Assembly (NCBI RefSeq): GCF_018413525.1
Contig: NZ_JAHCDD010000004.1
Span: 62,001 to 126,000 of the forward strand
Length of the DNA stretch: 64,000 bases
Reading direction: 5' to 3'
Origin: Acidovorax sp. CCYZU-2555
Lineage (GTDB): Bacteria; Pseudomonadota; Gammaproteobacteria; Burkholderiales; Burkholderiaceae_C
Shown here piece by piece: positions 15,613 to 25,306 of this stretch (the stretch's first letter is position 1; each line of letters begins with the position of its first letter). The notes below the pieces were generated by a model, which did not search any database, was not told the DNA's origin, and saw only the letters and a program-made list of their open reading frames with translations. The position numbers and the translations under genes are program-made.

Positions 15613-17172
15613 ATGCAGAAACACGAGGTCGAAAATACCAGCCTGCTTCTTGCGGTCAGCCTGCCGCTTACGGGCTGGCTGACCGGCACTTATGCGGGTG
15701 GTGTGCCGCTGTCACCGCTGCCGCAAGCGCTCACCGCAGCCATCAACGCCACGCTGAGCAATCCCTTCATCCTTGGAGGTGTCATCGCTGGGCTGGGTTT
15801 GGCCGCGGGCGCGGCCTATCTGCTCCATGAGTTTGGTGACGATGGATTTCGGGGGGCAGCGTATCGCCGCTGGATGCGCGGCGCGCGCATCGACAACTGG
15901 CATAGGGTCAAGAGCAGCGTCGACACCGCGAACCGGCGCACGAATCAACAACGCCGCGCCACGCGGAAAGTCTCGTCGAACTTGCCGCCCATCATGATTG
16001 GTCCGATGCCCATGCCGTTGCATCTCGAGAACCGCAACACGCTGGTGTGTGCATCGATAGGCGCGGGCAAGTCGGTGGCCATGGAAAGCATGATCTTCTC
16101 GGCCGTGAAACGGCGCGACAAGATGGCGGTGATCGATCCGAACGGGACTTTCTACTCCAAGTTCAGCTTCCCTGGCGACACCATTCTCAACCCGTTTGAC
16201 CGTCGGTCGTCGGGCTGGACGCTGTTCAACGAGATCAAGGGCATGCACGACTTCGACCGCATGGCCAAAAGCGTGATCCCGCCCCAGGTGGACCCCAGCG
16301 ACGAGCAGTGGTGTGCGTACACGCGCGATGTGCTGGCCGACACCATGCGCAAGCTGCTCGAAACCGGCCAGCCCGACCAAGACCTGCTGGTCAACCTGCT
16401 GGTGCGCGAGGATGGCGAAGTCATACGCAGCTTTCTCGTCAACACCGACTCCCAGGGCTACTTCCGCGAGAATGCCGAAAAGGCCATCGCGTCCATCCAG
16501 TTCATGATGAACAAGTACGTGCGGCCGCTGCGTTTCATGACCCGGGGCGATTTCTCACTGCACCAATGGGTGCATGACCCGCACGCGGGCAACCTGTTCA
16601 TCACCTGGCGCGAAGACATGCGGGCCGTGCAGCGGCCGCTGGTCGCGACCTGGATAGACACCATCTGCGCGACCATCCTCAGCATTCCCGATGACGGGCA
16701 AGGCTTGTCGCGCCGGTTGTGGCTGTTCCTCGACGAGCTGGAGTCGCTCGGCAAGCTCGAATCGTTCGTGCCCGCAGCGACCAAGGGTCGCAAGCATGGC
16801 CTGCGCATGGCGGCGTCGATCCAGGACTGGGCGCAGCTTGACGAGACCTATGGCAAGGACGCGGCCAAGACCTTGCTCAGTTGCTTTCGTAATTACCTGA
16901 TCTTTGGCGCGTCGAATGCGCTCAATGCCGACAAGGCCAGCGAAGTGCTGGGCAAACAGCATGTCGAACGCGTGCAGATCACGCTCAATGCGGGCGGACG
17001 CAGCCGCCAGGTCGTGGCCAGCGCGCCGGAGCCCGTGGTGCTGGATTCGGAGATCTCGAACCTCAAGGACCTGGAAGGCTACGTGATGTTCGCAGAAGAC
17101 TTCCCCATCGCGAAGATCAAACTGCCCTACGCGGCCTACCCGCTGCGGGCTGCGCCGCTTGATGTCCGGTGA
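15613..17172 (+). CDS. trwB: TrwB/VirD4 type IV coupling protein
   Basis: 519 aa (R388 TrwB 507). Two N-terminal membrane helices (residues about 10-75), Walker A ASIGAGKSVAMESM (residues about 146-158) and Walker B LWLFLDELESLGKLE (near residue 372). It is the hexameric DNA-pumping ATPase that couples the relaxosome to the VirB channel. The gene ends 12 bp before the relaxase gene, so the two are co-transcribed. Confidence 0.9.
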   Translation: MQKHEVENTSLLLAVSLPLTGWLTGTYAGGVPLSPLPQALTAAINATLSNPFILGGVIAGLGLAAGAAYLLHEFGDDGFRGAAYRRWMRGARIDNWHRVKSSVDTANRRTNQQRRATRKVSSNLPPIMIGPMPMPLHLENRNTLVCASIGAGKSVAMESMIFSAVKRRDKMAVIDPNGTFYSKFSFPGDTILNPFDRRSSGWTLFNEIKGMHDFDRMAKSVIPPQVDPSDEQWCAYTRDVLADTMRKLLETGQPDQDLLVNLLVREDGEVIRSFLVNTDSQGYFRENAEKAIASIQFMMNKYVRPLRFMTRGDFSLHQWVHDPHAGNLFITWREDMRAVQRPLVATWIDTICATILSIPDDGQGLSRRLWLFLDELESLGKLESFVPAATKGRKHGLRMAASIQDWAQLDETYGKDAAKTLLSCFRNYLIFGASNALNADKASEVLGKQHVERVQITLNAGGRSRQVVASAPEPVVLDSEISNLKDLEGYVMFAEDFPIAKIKLPYAAYPLRAAPLDVR

Positions 17173-17184
17173 TGGGGGCAGTAC

Positions 17185-20064
17185 ATGCTCAACATCACCT
17201 CGATCCGCGGCAGCAACCAGTACGCGGCCGCGCATTATTTCGCGGCAGCGGACGACTACTACACCAAGGAACACAGCGGCGAATGGCAAGGCCAGGGCGC
17301 GCAGGCGCTGGGCCTGACGGGTCCGGTCCAGCAGGGGCAGTTCGCGCGGCTGCTCAATGGCCAGTTGCCAAACGGAGTGTGCATAGCCAAGACATTCGAT
17401 CCGGTCGACAACAAGAAACGCATGGGTCTGGACCTTACGTTCTCTGCACCGAAGTCGGTCTCCATGCAGGCCCTGGTCGCTGGCGACCTGCAGGTCACGG
17501 CAGCACATGACCTGGCCGTGACGCGCGCGCTGGAACAGGTCGAGCAGTTGGCCGAGGCGCGCAAGAAGGTGCAGGGGAAAAGTTTTCGCGAGCGCACGGC
17601 CAACATGGTGATCGCCAAATTCCGCCATGAAATGAGCCGCGCCAAGGACCCGCAGCTGCATACACACGCGGTCATTCTCAACATGACGCAGCGTGCCGAT
17701 GGCGCATGGCGGGCGCTTTCCAATGAGAGCATCTTCCATGTGCAGCACGAGGTGGATGCGCTCTACAAGGCCGAGCTCGCCAAAGGCCTGCAGGCGCTGG
17801 GCTATGCCATACGCCTGGTCGACGACAAAGGCAACTTCGAGCTCGCGCACATCAGCCGCGACCAGATAGAGGCCTTCTCGGCGCGCAGCCGCGTCATCGA
17901 GGAAGCGCTGGCAGACGAAGGCAAGACCCGGGCCACAGCGACCACGCTCGAAAAGCAGGTCATTGCACTGGCCACGCGCCCGAGCAAGAACGAGTCGGAC
18001 CGCGCTGTCGTAAAGCAATATTGGCTCGAGAAAAGCCTGGCGCTGGGCATAGACTACGGCCTGCACGCGCAGTTGGACGGCCGTGCGCTTGGCAACGGTG
18101 CCAGCGGCCGCGACCGCATTGCGGCCCAGTGCCTTCCTGCAGGTCTCACACCGGCGCAAGCCGTGGTGCAGTACGCGATCAACCATCTGACCGAGCGCGA
18201 AGCCGTGGTGCGCGAGACCATGCTTACCGCCACGGCGCTGCGCCGCGCGGTCGGGCTCGCCAGCCCGCACGAAGTCCATGCCGAAATCCGGCGCCTGGTC
18301 GCCCAGGGAGCGCTGATAGAGGCCCGGCCCGTGTATCGCATGGCCGATCGCAGTGATGGACCCGCGCTGTCGGCCGCCGGCTGGAAAAGCCATCTGCAAG
18401 AGCGCAAGGCATGGTCCAGTAATCAGGCCCAGCAGTACGTGCGCCTGGCCATTCGCCAGGGCGCGCTGGTGCGCACGGAAAAACGCTATACGACGCAAAA
18501 GGCCCTGGCCCGCGAAAAAGCCATTCTGGCCATCGAAGTCGCGGGGCGCGCTGCCGTCGCGCCGCTTCTCGACGCCACCGCAGTCGATGCAGCGCTGCGC
18601 GCCTCCAACCTGAACGCCGGCCAGCGTTTGGCCGTGGAAACCATCGTGCGTTCCACGAATCGCTTCGTGGGCATCCAGGGCGATGCAGGGACCGGAAAGA
18701 CCTATACGCTGAACCAGGCCGTGGCGCTCATCCATCAAGCCGCGGGCGCCGGCTATCGCACCGTGGCACTCGCGCCGTATGGCAACCAGGTCAAGGCGCT
18801 GAAAAACGAGGGGCTAGAAGCACACACGCTTGCGAGCTTTCTGCGCAGCAAGGACAAGCCCATCGATGAACGAACCATTCTTGTGCTCGACGAATCCGGC
18901 GTGGTCGGCGCGCGCCAGATGGCCCAGGTCATGCGTATCGTCGAGAACACCGGCGCGCGCATGGTGCTGCTGGGCGACACCAAGCAGACCGAAGCCATCG
19001 AGGCGGGAAAGCCGTTTGCGCAACTGCAGCGCAACGGCATGCAGACCACGCGCATACGCGCAATCCAGCGCCAGATCGACCCCGCACTCAAAGCCGCCGT
19101 GGAGCTGGCCGCCGACGGCTGGGTCGTGCCATCGCTGGCACATCTCAAACATGTAGAGGAGCTGAAAGTGCCAAGCGAGAGGCACCAGGCCATCGTCAGC
19201 GACTACGTCCGTCTCTGCGGGCCAGAGCGCCTTGAAACGCTGATTGTGGCCGGCACCAATCAGGCCCGACGCGAGATCAACCACATGGTGCGCGAGTCGC
19301 TGGGCCTGGCTGGCAAGGGACGAGAATTCGAGACGCTGACCCGCGTCGATATGACGCAGGCCCAGCGGCGCTTTGCACCGAGCTATGTGCCCGGCGTAGT
19401 CATCCAGCCCGAAAAAGACTACCTCCAGGCAGGCCTGCTGCGTGGCGAGACCTACCGGGTCAAGGAGGCCCTGCCCGGCAACGCCTTGGAGCTGCAAAGG
19501 CCAGACGGCAGCACCACCATCATCAACCCACGCAAGTTGACTCAGCTCAGCGTCTACCAACTCGAACGCACGGAACTCTCGATAGGTGACACGGTGCGCA
19601 TCAACCGCAACGATCCAGGGCGAGACCTCACCAACGGCGACCGGATGCGCATTGCCAGCGTCATCGGCGGAGTGGTCAAGCTCGAGTCGGTGGAACAGAG
19701 CGATGGCCGGCCGGAACGAACGCTTGAGTTACTGGCTAGCAAGCCGCTTCATCTCGAGCACGCCTACGCTTCCACCGTCCACAGTTCACAGGGCTTGACC
19801 AATGATCGCGCGCTGATCTCCCTCGACACCAAGAGCCGTACCACGTCAACGAATCTCTACTACGTGGCCATCAGCCGCGCGCGCCATGAAGCGCGGGTCT
19901 ATACGAACTCTCTCCAGGAACTGCCAGCGGCGATTGCACGGCGCTTTGACAAGAGTACGGCGCTGGAGATTCATTGTGAGCGGCATCCGATCCAGCACAG
20001 AGCCCCTATGGCGCCCAAAAGTGCGTCTGACGGCAGGCAGTTGTTACCGCGATCCGCGCTTTGA
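17185..20064 (+). CDS. trwC: TrwC-like MobF relaxase-helicase
   Basis: 959 aa (R388 TrwC 966). The relaxase domain opens MLNITSIRGSNQ, with Tyr18 and Tyr25/26 (AAADDYYTKEHSGEWQG) as candidate nucleophiles. The metal-binding His triad is PQLHTHAVILNM. The SF1 helicase domain has Walker A QGDAGTGKTYTLNQ (about residue 498-510), LVLDESGVVG, and ISRARHEARVY near the end. It should nick the oriT at 15006/15007 and unwind the transferred strand. No truncation is seen. Confidence 0.93.
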   Translation: MLNITSIRGSNQYAAAHYFAAADDYYTKEHSGEWQGQGAQALGLTGPVQQGQFARLLNGQLPNGVCIAKTFDPVDNKKRMGLDLTFSAPKSVSMQALVAGDLQVTAAHDLAVTRALEQVEQLAEARKKVQGKSFRERTANMVIAKFRHEMSRAKDPQLHTHAVILNMTQRADGAWRALSNESIFHVQHEVDALYKAELAKGLQALGYAIRLVDDKGNFELAHISRDQIEAFSARSRVIEEALADEGKTRATATTLEKQVIALATRPSKNESDRAVVKQYWLEKSLALGIDYGLHAQLDGRALGNGASGRDRIAAQCLPAGLTPAQAVVQYAINHLTEREAVVRETMLTATALRRAVGLASPHEVHAEIRRLVAQGALIEARPVYRMADRSDGPALSAAGWKSHLQERKAWSSNQAQQYVRLAIRQGALVRTEKRYTTQKALAREKAILAIEVAGRAAVAPLLDATAVDAALRASNLNAGQRLAVETIVRSTNRFVGIQGDAGTGKTYTLNQAVALIHQAAGAGYRTVALAPYGNQVKALKNEGLEAHTLASFLRSKDKPIDERTILVLDESGVVGARQMAQVMRIVENTGARMVLLGDTKQTEAIEAGKPFAQLQRNGMQTTRIRAIQRQIDPALKAAVELAADGWVVPSLAHLKHVEELKVPSERHQAIVSDYVRLCGPERLETLIVAGTNQARREINHMVRESLGLAGKGREFETLTRVDMTQAQRRFAPSYVPGVVIQPEKDYLQAGLLRGETYRVKEALPGNALELQRPDGSTTIINPRKLTQLSVYQLERTELSIGDTVRINRNDPGRDLTNGDRMRIASVIGGVVKLESVEQSDGRPERTLELLASKPLHLEHAYASTVHSSQGLTNDRALISLDTKSRTTSTNLYYVAISRARHEARVYTNSLQELPAAIARRFDKSTALEIHCERHPIQHRAPMAPKSASDGRQLLPRSAL

Positions 20065-20679
20065 GCTGCAAACCGCTTAGTGGGCCGAGCGTATCAGCGA
20101 GCTGTGACGCACTGCGTGAGCATGCGTTGGGTCGTTCGGTTGCGGCGGGGCCTAGCATTTTTAGGCCTTCGCGGTGATTAGCATGGCCCCCAGTGCCGAC
20201 GTTGCTGCTGCTCATTGAAAGCTTCATTGAATTGATGTGGCCCCCGACGCCCCCCACTGTGACTCAGTGACCAATGCACCCAAGCAGTTCTATGCGCGCC
20301 GAAACCCCACTCTGCTGAACTGCTACGACGAGGTAAGGTGCGCCATCAGATGGATGGCGGAATTCCAAGAGCTGAAGATGGCGCATTTTCATCCTGCAGG
20401 CCTGATGGGAGCTTCGAAGATCCCTTGTTAATAGACAAAACTGCTTTGGGCCATCCCGTGAGAATTCCGAGCCGACCCTTTTGCAATTGTCCTCGACGGC
20501 GAGTCCAATGTCTGCTGCGCAGCGAGGCTGTGTGATAACTCACTGGGAGCCCGCACGAGTCACACACAGGTTGTAGATTTTTCGGTTTATGCGATTTGAC
20601 GCCGTTTGAAAGAATTCAAGGCGATGTTGGAGCCCTTTGGGGGCTTTATATCGGGGGCTGCGGCGACCGCAAAGGCCGC
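20065..20679. other. Intergenic region after trwC, hairpins only
   Basis: 615 bp with no supported gene. The notable structure is the hairpin at 20149-20167. A plus-strand frame (20237-20431) has no motif. Together with the transposase remnant to its right it looks like insertion debris between the two convergent tra operons. Confidence 0.45.
20149..20167 (+). terminator. Hairpin downstream of trwC
   Basis: GGCCTA-N7-TAGGCC gives a 6-bp stem with loop GCATTTT, about 85 bp after the trwC stop. No T-run follows, so intrinsic termination is uncertain. Confidence 0.35.
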
Positions 20680-20805
20680 CTATGCACCCAACAACTGCAT
20701 TGCTCTCTTGGTCTCCTCAAAGCCCAAGATGCTGAGAACGCGTTTGAAGTTGTATGCCAGCACGTTCAGGCTCATCTCGGTTGCGACGCGCTGGATACCT
20801 CGAGT
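20680..20805 (-). pseudogene. C-terminal remnant of an IS1182/IS5-like transposase
   Basis: About 42 codons read TRGIQRVATEMSLNVLAYNF, then KRVLSILGFEETKRAM. This is the conserved extreme C-terminus of IS1182-like DDE transposases. The rest of the gene is absent. Similarity begins almost at the TrbM-like gene stop, so an insertion sequence end was deleted here. It cannot be active. Confidence 0.65.
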
Positions 20806-21392
20806 CACCAACGCACGCGTAGCCGCCATACGTGATCGGTGAAAACATCGATACCGTGCGGACTCTGCGGAAGCAGCCATGTCACTTGGTCAAACACGCT
20901 TACGGTATATCCGTCTTCATGGCTCCCCAAGGAGAACGCACCGATCAACTTTCCAACGCAAGCGCGTGGCCCCATAGTCTCGGCATCGCGATGGAGTGGC
21001 TCGGAAACCTGCGGCTGTCCCTTGACCGTGTATCGCGAGACATCTGCCAGCTCCTGCGGCCTGCTGCGAACCACACGTCGCTGACCTTGCACGACATGGG
21101 AGCCAGGCACAGCGGGCTGCAAGGCCGCCGGGCAGGGATCATAGGGATCGAAAACCACCCGGGCATGGCTCGATCCATCATTGCCATCCGCCAGATCGCA
21201 GCTCGGAAATGGCCGGCCTTTGCGCAGGTCGCGATACAGCTGGTCGATGGGCTGCACGCACTCGGCCACGCCCTTGGGTCCGCCGTTCGACGCGGGGTTG
21301 GCAAGGCATAGCAGCACCTGACAACCGTACTCGGAGGCTTGAACGGATGAGACAGTGCTCAGGATGAGCAGCAGGGCCAACGACTTCTTCAT
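20805..21392 (-). CDS. TrbM/KikA-like secreted protein of the T4SS operon
   Basis: 195 aa with a signal peptide (residues 1-19). The mature start EYGCQVLLCLANPASNGG and CVQPIDQLYRDLRKGRPFPS resemble the Cys-rich TrbM family, found with conjugation operons. The C-terminus ends VFDQVTWLLPQSPHG then DVFTDHVWRLRVRW. It is last in the virB operon, 32 bp after virB1. Function in transfer is not established. Confidence 0.6.
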   Translation of the reverse strand: MKKSLALLLILSTVSSVQASEYGCQVLLCLANPASNGGPKGVAECVQPIDQLYRDLRKGRPFPSCDLADGNDGSSHARVVFDPYDPCPAALQPAVPGSHVVQGQRRVVRSRPQELADVSRYTVKGQPQVSEPLHRDAETMGPRACVGKLIGAFSLGSHEDGYTVSVFDQVTWLLPQSPHGIDVFTDHVWRLRVRW

Positions 21393-21424
21393 GGCATTTC
21401 TCCTGAGGTGGCGCCTGGCGCCGA

Positions 21425-22297
21425 TCAGTGGATGAACTGGACAAAAGGCGCATCCTTGCGATCGCTTTGCGCATGCGATTGAGGTGGTGGCGGAGCTGGA
21501 GTGGGGGGTAGTGCATCGCGGGTACTGCCAAGCCTCAGCTTGGTGGCCGGCTCTTTTTCCCGCTCGGCAGATGGCTGCGCGGCTGAATGCTCGACTTGCA
21601 GGCTCTCCGCGAAAATCACCCAGTGGGAAGGTATTGATGCTGACCTCTTGGCATCGGCTGGCGGCATATCCGCGGCACGCACAGGCACTGCGCTATCGGC
21701 TTTTTGTGGCTGAATGGCGGGCACGACCGGGATGGGCAGCGCCTGGCTGTTGGCATTGCCGACGACCTTCTGCACATAGCTTGGCTGGCCCGCTTTGTCC
21801 GCGCGAAAGCCGCGTGTGAAATTGCCCGAATAGTAGCAACTGAACGCCGCTCGCAAGGCGCTTTGCGCATCCCCCATCCGCTTCTGTGCGCGAAGAAAAC
21901 AGTCTTGCAGAATGGCACCGCCAAGCTTGAGATTGCGGCATGGCTGGAACACGGTTTCGTAAGTCTCACCGTATGGCGACAGGTTATGGCGATTGACCTG
22001 GCCCAGACCCATTGAAAAATTGAAGCCCTGCCGCTCGAGCGCGCGCGCAGTGGCGACGGCTTCCGCGAGGCTGCGCGGCTGGCGCACGAGCGTGCCGCCG
22101 ACGATGCCGATTGCGTAGGGATTCCATGACGATTCGGTGCTGACCACGGCCTTGAGCGTTGCGGGATGGATGCCCGGTGCGCACTCGGCCGCCAGCTTCT
22201 CAAACGACAGCGGCTGCGCAGGCGGATGGGGTTCGGCCAGCGGTGCAAGTGTGGTGAGCAGCCCCGCTAGGACGGTGACAGCGCTACGCACCCGCAT
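21425..22297 (-). CDS. virB1: VirB1-like lytic transglycosylase
   Basis: 290 aa with a signal sequence (residues 1-21). Catalytic Glu55 lies in VVSTESSWNPYAIG, followed by QGFNFSMGLGQVNRHN and AFSCYYSGNFTRGF, the SLT fold signature. The C-terminal 90 residues are Pro/Ala-rich and unstructured. It cuts peptidoglycan for channel assembly. The start overlaps the virB11 stop. Confidence 0.88.
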   Translation of the reverse strand: MRVRSAVTVLAGLLTTLAPLAEPHPPAQPLSFEKLAAECAPGIHPATLKAVVSTESSWNPYAIGIVGGTLVRQPRSLAEAVATARALERQGFNFSMGLGQVNRHNLSPYGETYETVFQPCRNLKLGGAILQDCFLRAQKRMGDAQSALRAAFSCYYSGNFTRGFRADKAGQPSYVQKVVGNANSQALPIPVVPAIQPQKADSAVPVRAADMPPADAKRSASIPSHWVIFAESLQVEHSAAQPSAEREKEPATKLRLGSTRDALPPTPAPPPPQSHAQSDRKDAPFVQFIH

Positions 22298-23306
22298 AGA
22301 GAATTTCCGAAACGTAGCGGCCTTCGCGCTCGGTGTATTTCCACTGCACCACTACGTCGATGCGCCGTTTGACGCGCTCGATGACCTGCTCACGCGTCAT
22401 CGAAGTGTGGCCATCCATCAACTCGCCAAAACGGTCATACATCTCGGAGGGGGAATCGGTATGTATCGTGGTCAGCGTGCCCTTGTGGCCGGTGTTGAGC
22501 AGACCCAGAAACTCGACAGCTTCGGGGCCGCGGACTTCGCCCATGATCACGCGGTCCGGGGTCAGTCGCATGCATGAGCGCAGCAGCGTCGCGGGGGTCA
22601 CTGCGGTCTGCCCCGCGGCCTGGTGCCGGGCATAGGAAAGCCGCACGCAGTTCGGCTGCGCGGGCTCGATCTCGCGCGCGTCCTCGATCGTGACGATGCG
22701 CTCATGCGCAGGGATCTCCTGGACCAAAGCGTTGAGGCAGGTGGTCTTGCCGCAATAGGTGCCCGCGGAAATGGCGATGTTCTTGCGAGCCAGAACAGCC
22801 GCGCGCAGGAACTCGGCCCATTGGCCAGCATGGTAGAGCTGCAGCAAACGCGCGTCCGAACAAGGCCCATTGTCGACGTCACCATTGACGAAGCGGAACG
22901 CCCCTTGCTGGCTGTACATGGGCAGCGTCATCTTGACTAGCGACTGCTTGCGGATGGTCATCGCAATAGTCCTCTCGGGCACCACGGGCGGAAGGATCAT
23001 TTCTGTGCGGTAGGTGCCGCGCTCGAAATCGGGAATGCCGTCCTCGAGGTTTACCGGAATCTCGGCCGAAAGAATCGGCATCGCCCGATCGACCTCCAGG
23101 CTCTTGAATGAAGCCGTGACTTCGGCCAGCGAAGACAGCAGCGAGTAGGTTAAGGCTGGCACGTCCCTTTGCTCTGCATAGTACACATCCCTTTTTCTGA
23201 GCCATAGCTCTCCTGGCCGGTTGATCTGGATCTCGGTGACCTGCTGGTCATCGAGATAGTCCGTCAGCAACGACAGCTTGGCGCGGAACGAGGCAATCTG
23301 CGACAT
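22284..23306 (-). CDS. virB11: VirB11 secretion ATPase
   Basis: 340 aa from ATG 23306. Walker A at residues 181-189 reads AGTYCGKTT, a variant of GxTGSGKTT that keeps the Lys-Thr; the Asp box is TIEDAREIEP, Walker B is RVIMGEVRGPEA, and the His box is NTGHKGTLTTIHTDS. It powers pilus assembly and substrate handover at the inner membrane. It follows virB10 after 10 bp. Confidence 0.92.
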   Translation of the reverse strand: MSQIASFRAKLSLLTDYLDDQQVTEIQINRPGELWLRKRDVYYAEQRDVPALTYSLLSSLAEVTASFKSLEVDRAMPILSAEIPVNLEDGIPDFERGTYRTEMILPPVVPERTIAMTIRKQSLVKMTLPMYSQQGAFRFVNGDVDNGPCSDARLLQLYHAGQWAEFLRAAVLARKNIAISAGTYCGKTTCLNALVQEIPAHERIVTIEDAREIEPAQPNCVRLSYARHQAAGQTAVTPATLLRSCMRLTPDRVIMGEVRGPEAVEFLGLLNTGHKGTLTTIHTDSPSEMYDRFGELMDGHTSMTREQVIERVKRRIDVVVQWKYTEREGRYVSEILYAGA

Positions 23307-23316
23307 GGCTAGGCCA

Positions 23317-24504
23317 TCACTGGAGGAACTCCACCGCATCCATGCGCTGCGCCGCGGCGATTTCTTGGTGGTAGACGGGGCTGAAATCGAGGTCCTTGTT
23401 GGCGTAGATGCGCACCCGCGCGCCGGCTGGCACGGTGATCGTCGGCGGGATGCCGAGGAAAGGCTGCAGCGCCGACTGTGCGCTTTGCGCCGCCGCCTGC
23501 TGCACCGATTGCCGGTAGGCTGCCGCCGAGTTGTACTGATCGCCCGAACTCACGCCCACAATCGACGCGCCGGCGCCGATGATCGACAGCAGCGCGGACA
23601 TCCCGAAGATCTGCGCGAAGTGCGTATCCACGCTGCCGCCCATGCCGGCCGTTCCCAGTTGGTCCGCGCCCGCGCTGTCCAGCGTCACCTGCACGCCGTC
23701 CGGACGGCGCACCGTGTTCCAGATGACGAACAGCCGGTCCTGGCCCTTGCGCACCTGGGCGCTGTACAGGCCACAAATGCGAGAACCCCAGGGTATCAGC
23801 CGGTGGCGCTCCTGCGCGCCGTAGATGTCGCGCTGCACGGTCCCGCACACCATGCCGGGCAAGTCCGAAGTGGCCCGCGGTTCCAACACGGCTTCGATTA
23901 ACTTGCCCTGCAGGATCTTGTACGGCAAGTGGTCGATCTGCTGGGCCTGGCTGACCGTCACGCCCTGGCCCGACACCGCGCGCGCAAAACGCGAATTGGC
24001 ATCCTGTGCGCCGCGCTCGGCACCCACACCGCCCAGCGCGCCCGATGCGGCTTGCACCGGGCCGGCTTCTGCGAGCGGCGGTGTCGCCGCGCTGTCCTGA
24101 CTGTTGGGCGCCATGATGGCCGACTTCATGCGTGCCTCGAGCATGCGCCGCTGTTGTTCGAGGCGCTGCAGCTCCATCTGCTCGCGCTGGGCGCGCGTCG
24201 GATCGTCGGCGGGCTGCACGGGTGTGGGAGCTGGTGCAGCCGTTCTTTCCTGTCCCTGGTCCTTGAGTTTGGGAACCGGCTTGCGCTCGGGGATGCTCAG
24301 ATTGGCGGCAGGCTTCACGGGATCGCCGTCGCCATGCCGCAGGTACCAGACAGCGCCAAGCACGACCGCCGTGACAGCCGCAATTGCAATACCGCTCACT
24401 TTCCTCTTGCGGCCGTCGGCGAGCAGCGATCGGTGGGTCTGCTGCTCCCATTCGCGCACGGCCGCTTCGCGCTCGTCCAGCGAGGGATTGGCGGGAGTCG
24501 ACAT
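23317..24504 (-). CDS. virB10: VirB10 core-complex protein
   Basis: 395 aa from ATG 24504. A cytoplasmic stretch of about 36 residues, one membrane helix (residues about 37-55), then a long Pro/Gln-rich periplasmic linker, and a C-terminal TrbI-like domain (RLIPWGSRICGLYSAQVRKG, VDTHFAQIFG). It spans both membranes with VirB7 and VirB9. The longer frame to 24678 is out of place and overlaps virB9. Confidence 0.9.
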   Translation of the reverse strand: MSTPANPSLDEREAAVREWEQQTHRSLLADGRKRKVSGIAIAAVTAVVLGAVWYLRHGDGDPVKPAANLSIPERKPVPKLKDQGQERTAAPAPTPVQPADDPTRAQREQMELQRLEQQRRMLEARMKSAIMAPNSQDSAATPPLAEAGPVQAASGALGGVGAERGAQDANSRFARAVSGQGVTVSQAQQIDHLPYKILQGKLIEAVLEPRATSDLPGMVCGTVQRDIYGAQERHRLIPWGSRICGLYSAQVRKGQDRLFVIWNTVRRPDGVQVTLDSAGADQLGTAGMGGSVDTHFAQIFGMSALLSIIGAGASIVGVSSGDQYNSAAAYRQSVQQAAAQSAQSALQPFLGIPPTITVPAGARVRIYANKDLDFSPVYHQEIAAAQRMDAVEFLQ

Positions 24505-24505
24505 G

Positions 24506-25282
24506 TCAGTTACCCCCTGCCCTGTGCGTTTCTGCCTGACCCGCAGGGCGGTACGGATTGGCGTTGTTCTGCACGCAGAGATGGGCCTTGCCATTGCGCA
24601 GCGTGAACAGGCTGGCCGTACGCTCGACCACGAGATACTGCCCCTCGCGCCGGGTGTTGACGATGGATTCGGTGCCATCCGAACTCACCGTGTAAACAGA
24701 CGGGATCTCCGCGTCCGGTTCGAACGCGAAATAGGTGAACTGCCCGTCATCGAACACACGGTTCAATGCAATGGCGGTTTTATTGCCCGACGTGCCGTAA
24801 TCCACATTTCGCCGGACCTGATCGGACACCTTTGGCGGCTGCTGCGTATCGCCCGCACGGTCGGGCACGGTGATACCGGCGCTCGGATAGACGAAGCGCA
24901 CCAGAAACGTCATCGGTGCCGACTTTTTCGAACTGGTGAGCGTGAAGTAGTAGGTGCGCTTGTCGGTGATCACCGTCAGGTTGGTTGCCGCATTCGGCTC
25001 CACGGGCTTGAGAAACAGCCGATTCTGATAAGGCACGGTCTGCCAGGCAATCGAGTCGCCCAAGGTCACCACCTTGACCTTCTCGTCCTGGGCGAACTCG
25101 ACCGAAGTCTGATAGCCGTAGGTGCCGACGATTTCGTAGACTTGGTTGGCGTCGTAGAGTACCTGCTTCACGCGCGCATCGGTCGCCATGGAGCGCGGCG
25201 TCTTGGACGCATGCGCGGGCACCAGCGACATCAACACACCGACAGAAAGTGCACAAGCCAGGGGATAGTTTCTCAACTGCAT
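24506..25282 (-). CDS. virB9: VirB9 core-complex protein
   Basis: 258 aa with a signal peptide. Conserved VirB9/CagX segments: DARVKQVLYDANQVYEIVGT, GYQTSVEFAQDEKV and NRLFLKPVEPNAATNL, then the C-terminal domain (VFDDGQFTYFAF, IVNTRREGQYLVVERTASLF, TLRNGKAHLC). It forms the outer-membrane core with VirB7 and VirB10. It follows virB8 after 24 bp. Confidence 0.9.
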   Translation of the reverse strand: MQLRNYPLACALSVGVLMSLVPAHASKTPRSMATDARVKQVLYDANQVYEIVGTYGYQTSVEFAQDEKVKVVTLGDSIAWQTVPYQNRLFLKPVEPNAATNLTVITDKRTYYFTLTSSKKSAPMTFLVRFVYPSAGITVPDRAGDTQQPPKVSDQVRRNVDYGTSGNKTAIALNRVFDDGQFTYFAFEPDAEIPSVYTVSSDGTESIVNTRREGQYLVVERTASLFTLRNGKAHLCVQNNANPYRPAGQAETHRAGGN

Positions 25283-25306
25283 GTTCTGCTTTCCACGTCG
25301 CGCCGG

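Noticed and set aside
16555-18738. A 727-codon minus-strand open frame across trwB and trwC
   Set aside because: It is antisense to two well-conserved genes, has no motif, and is a by-product of high GC content.
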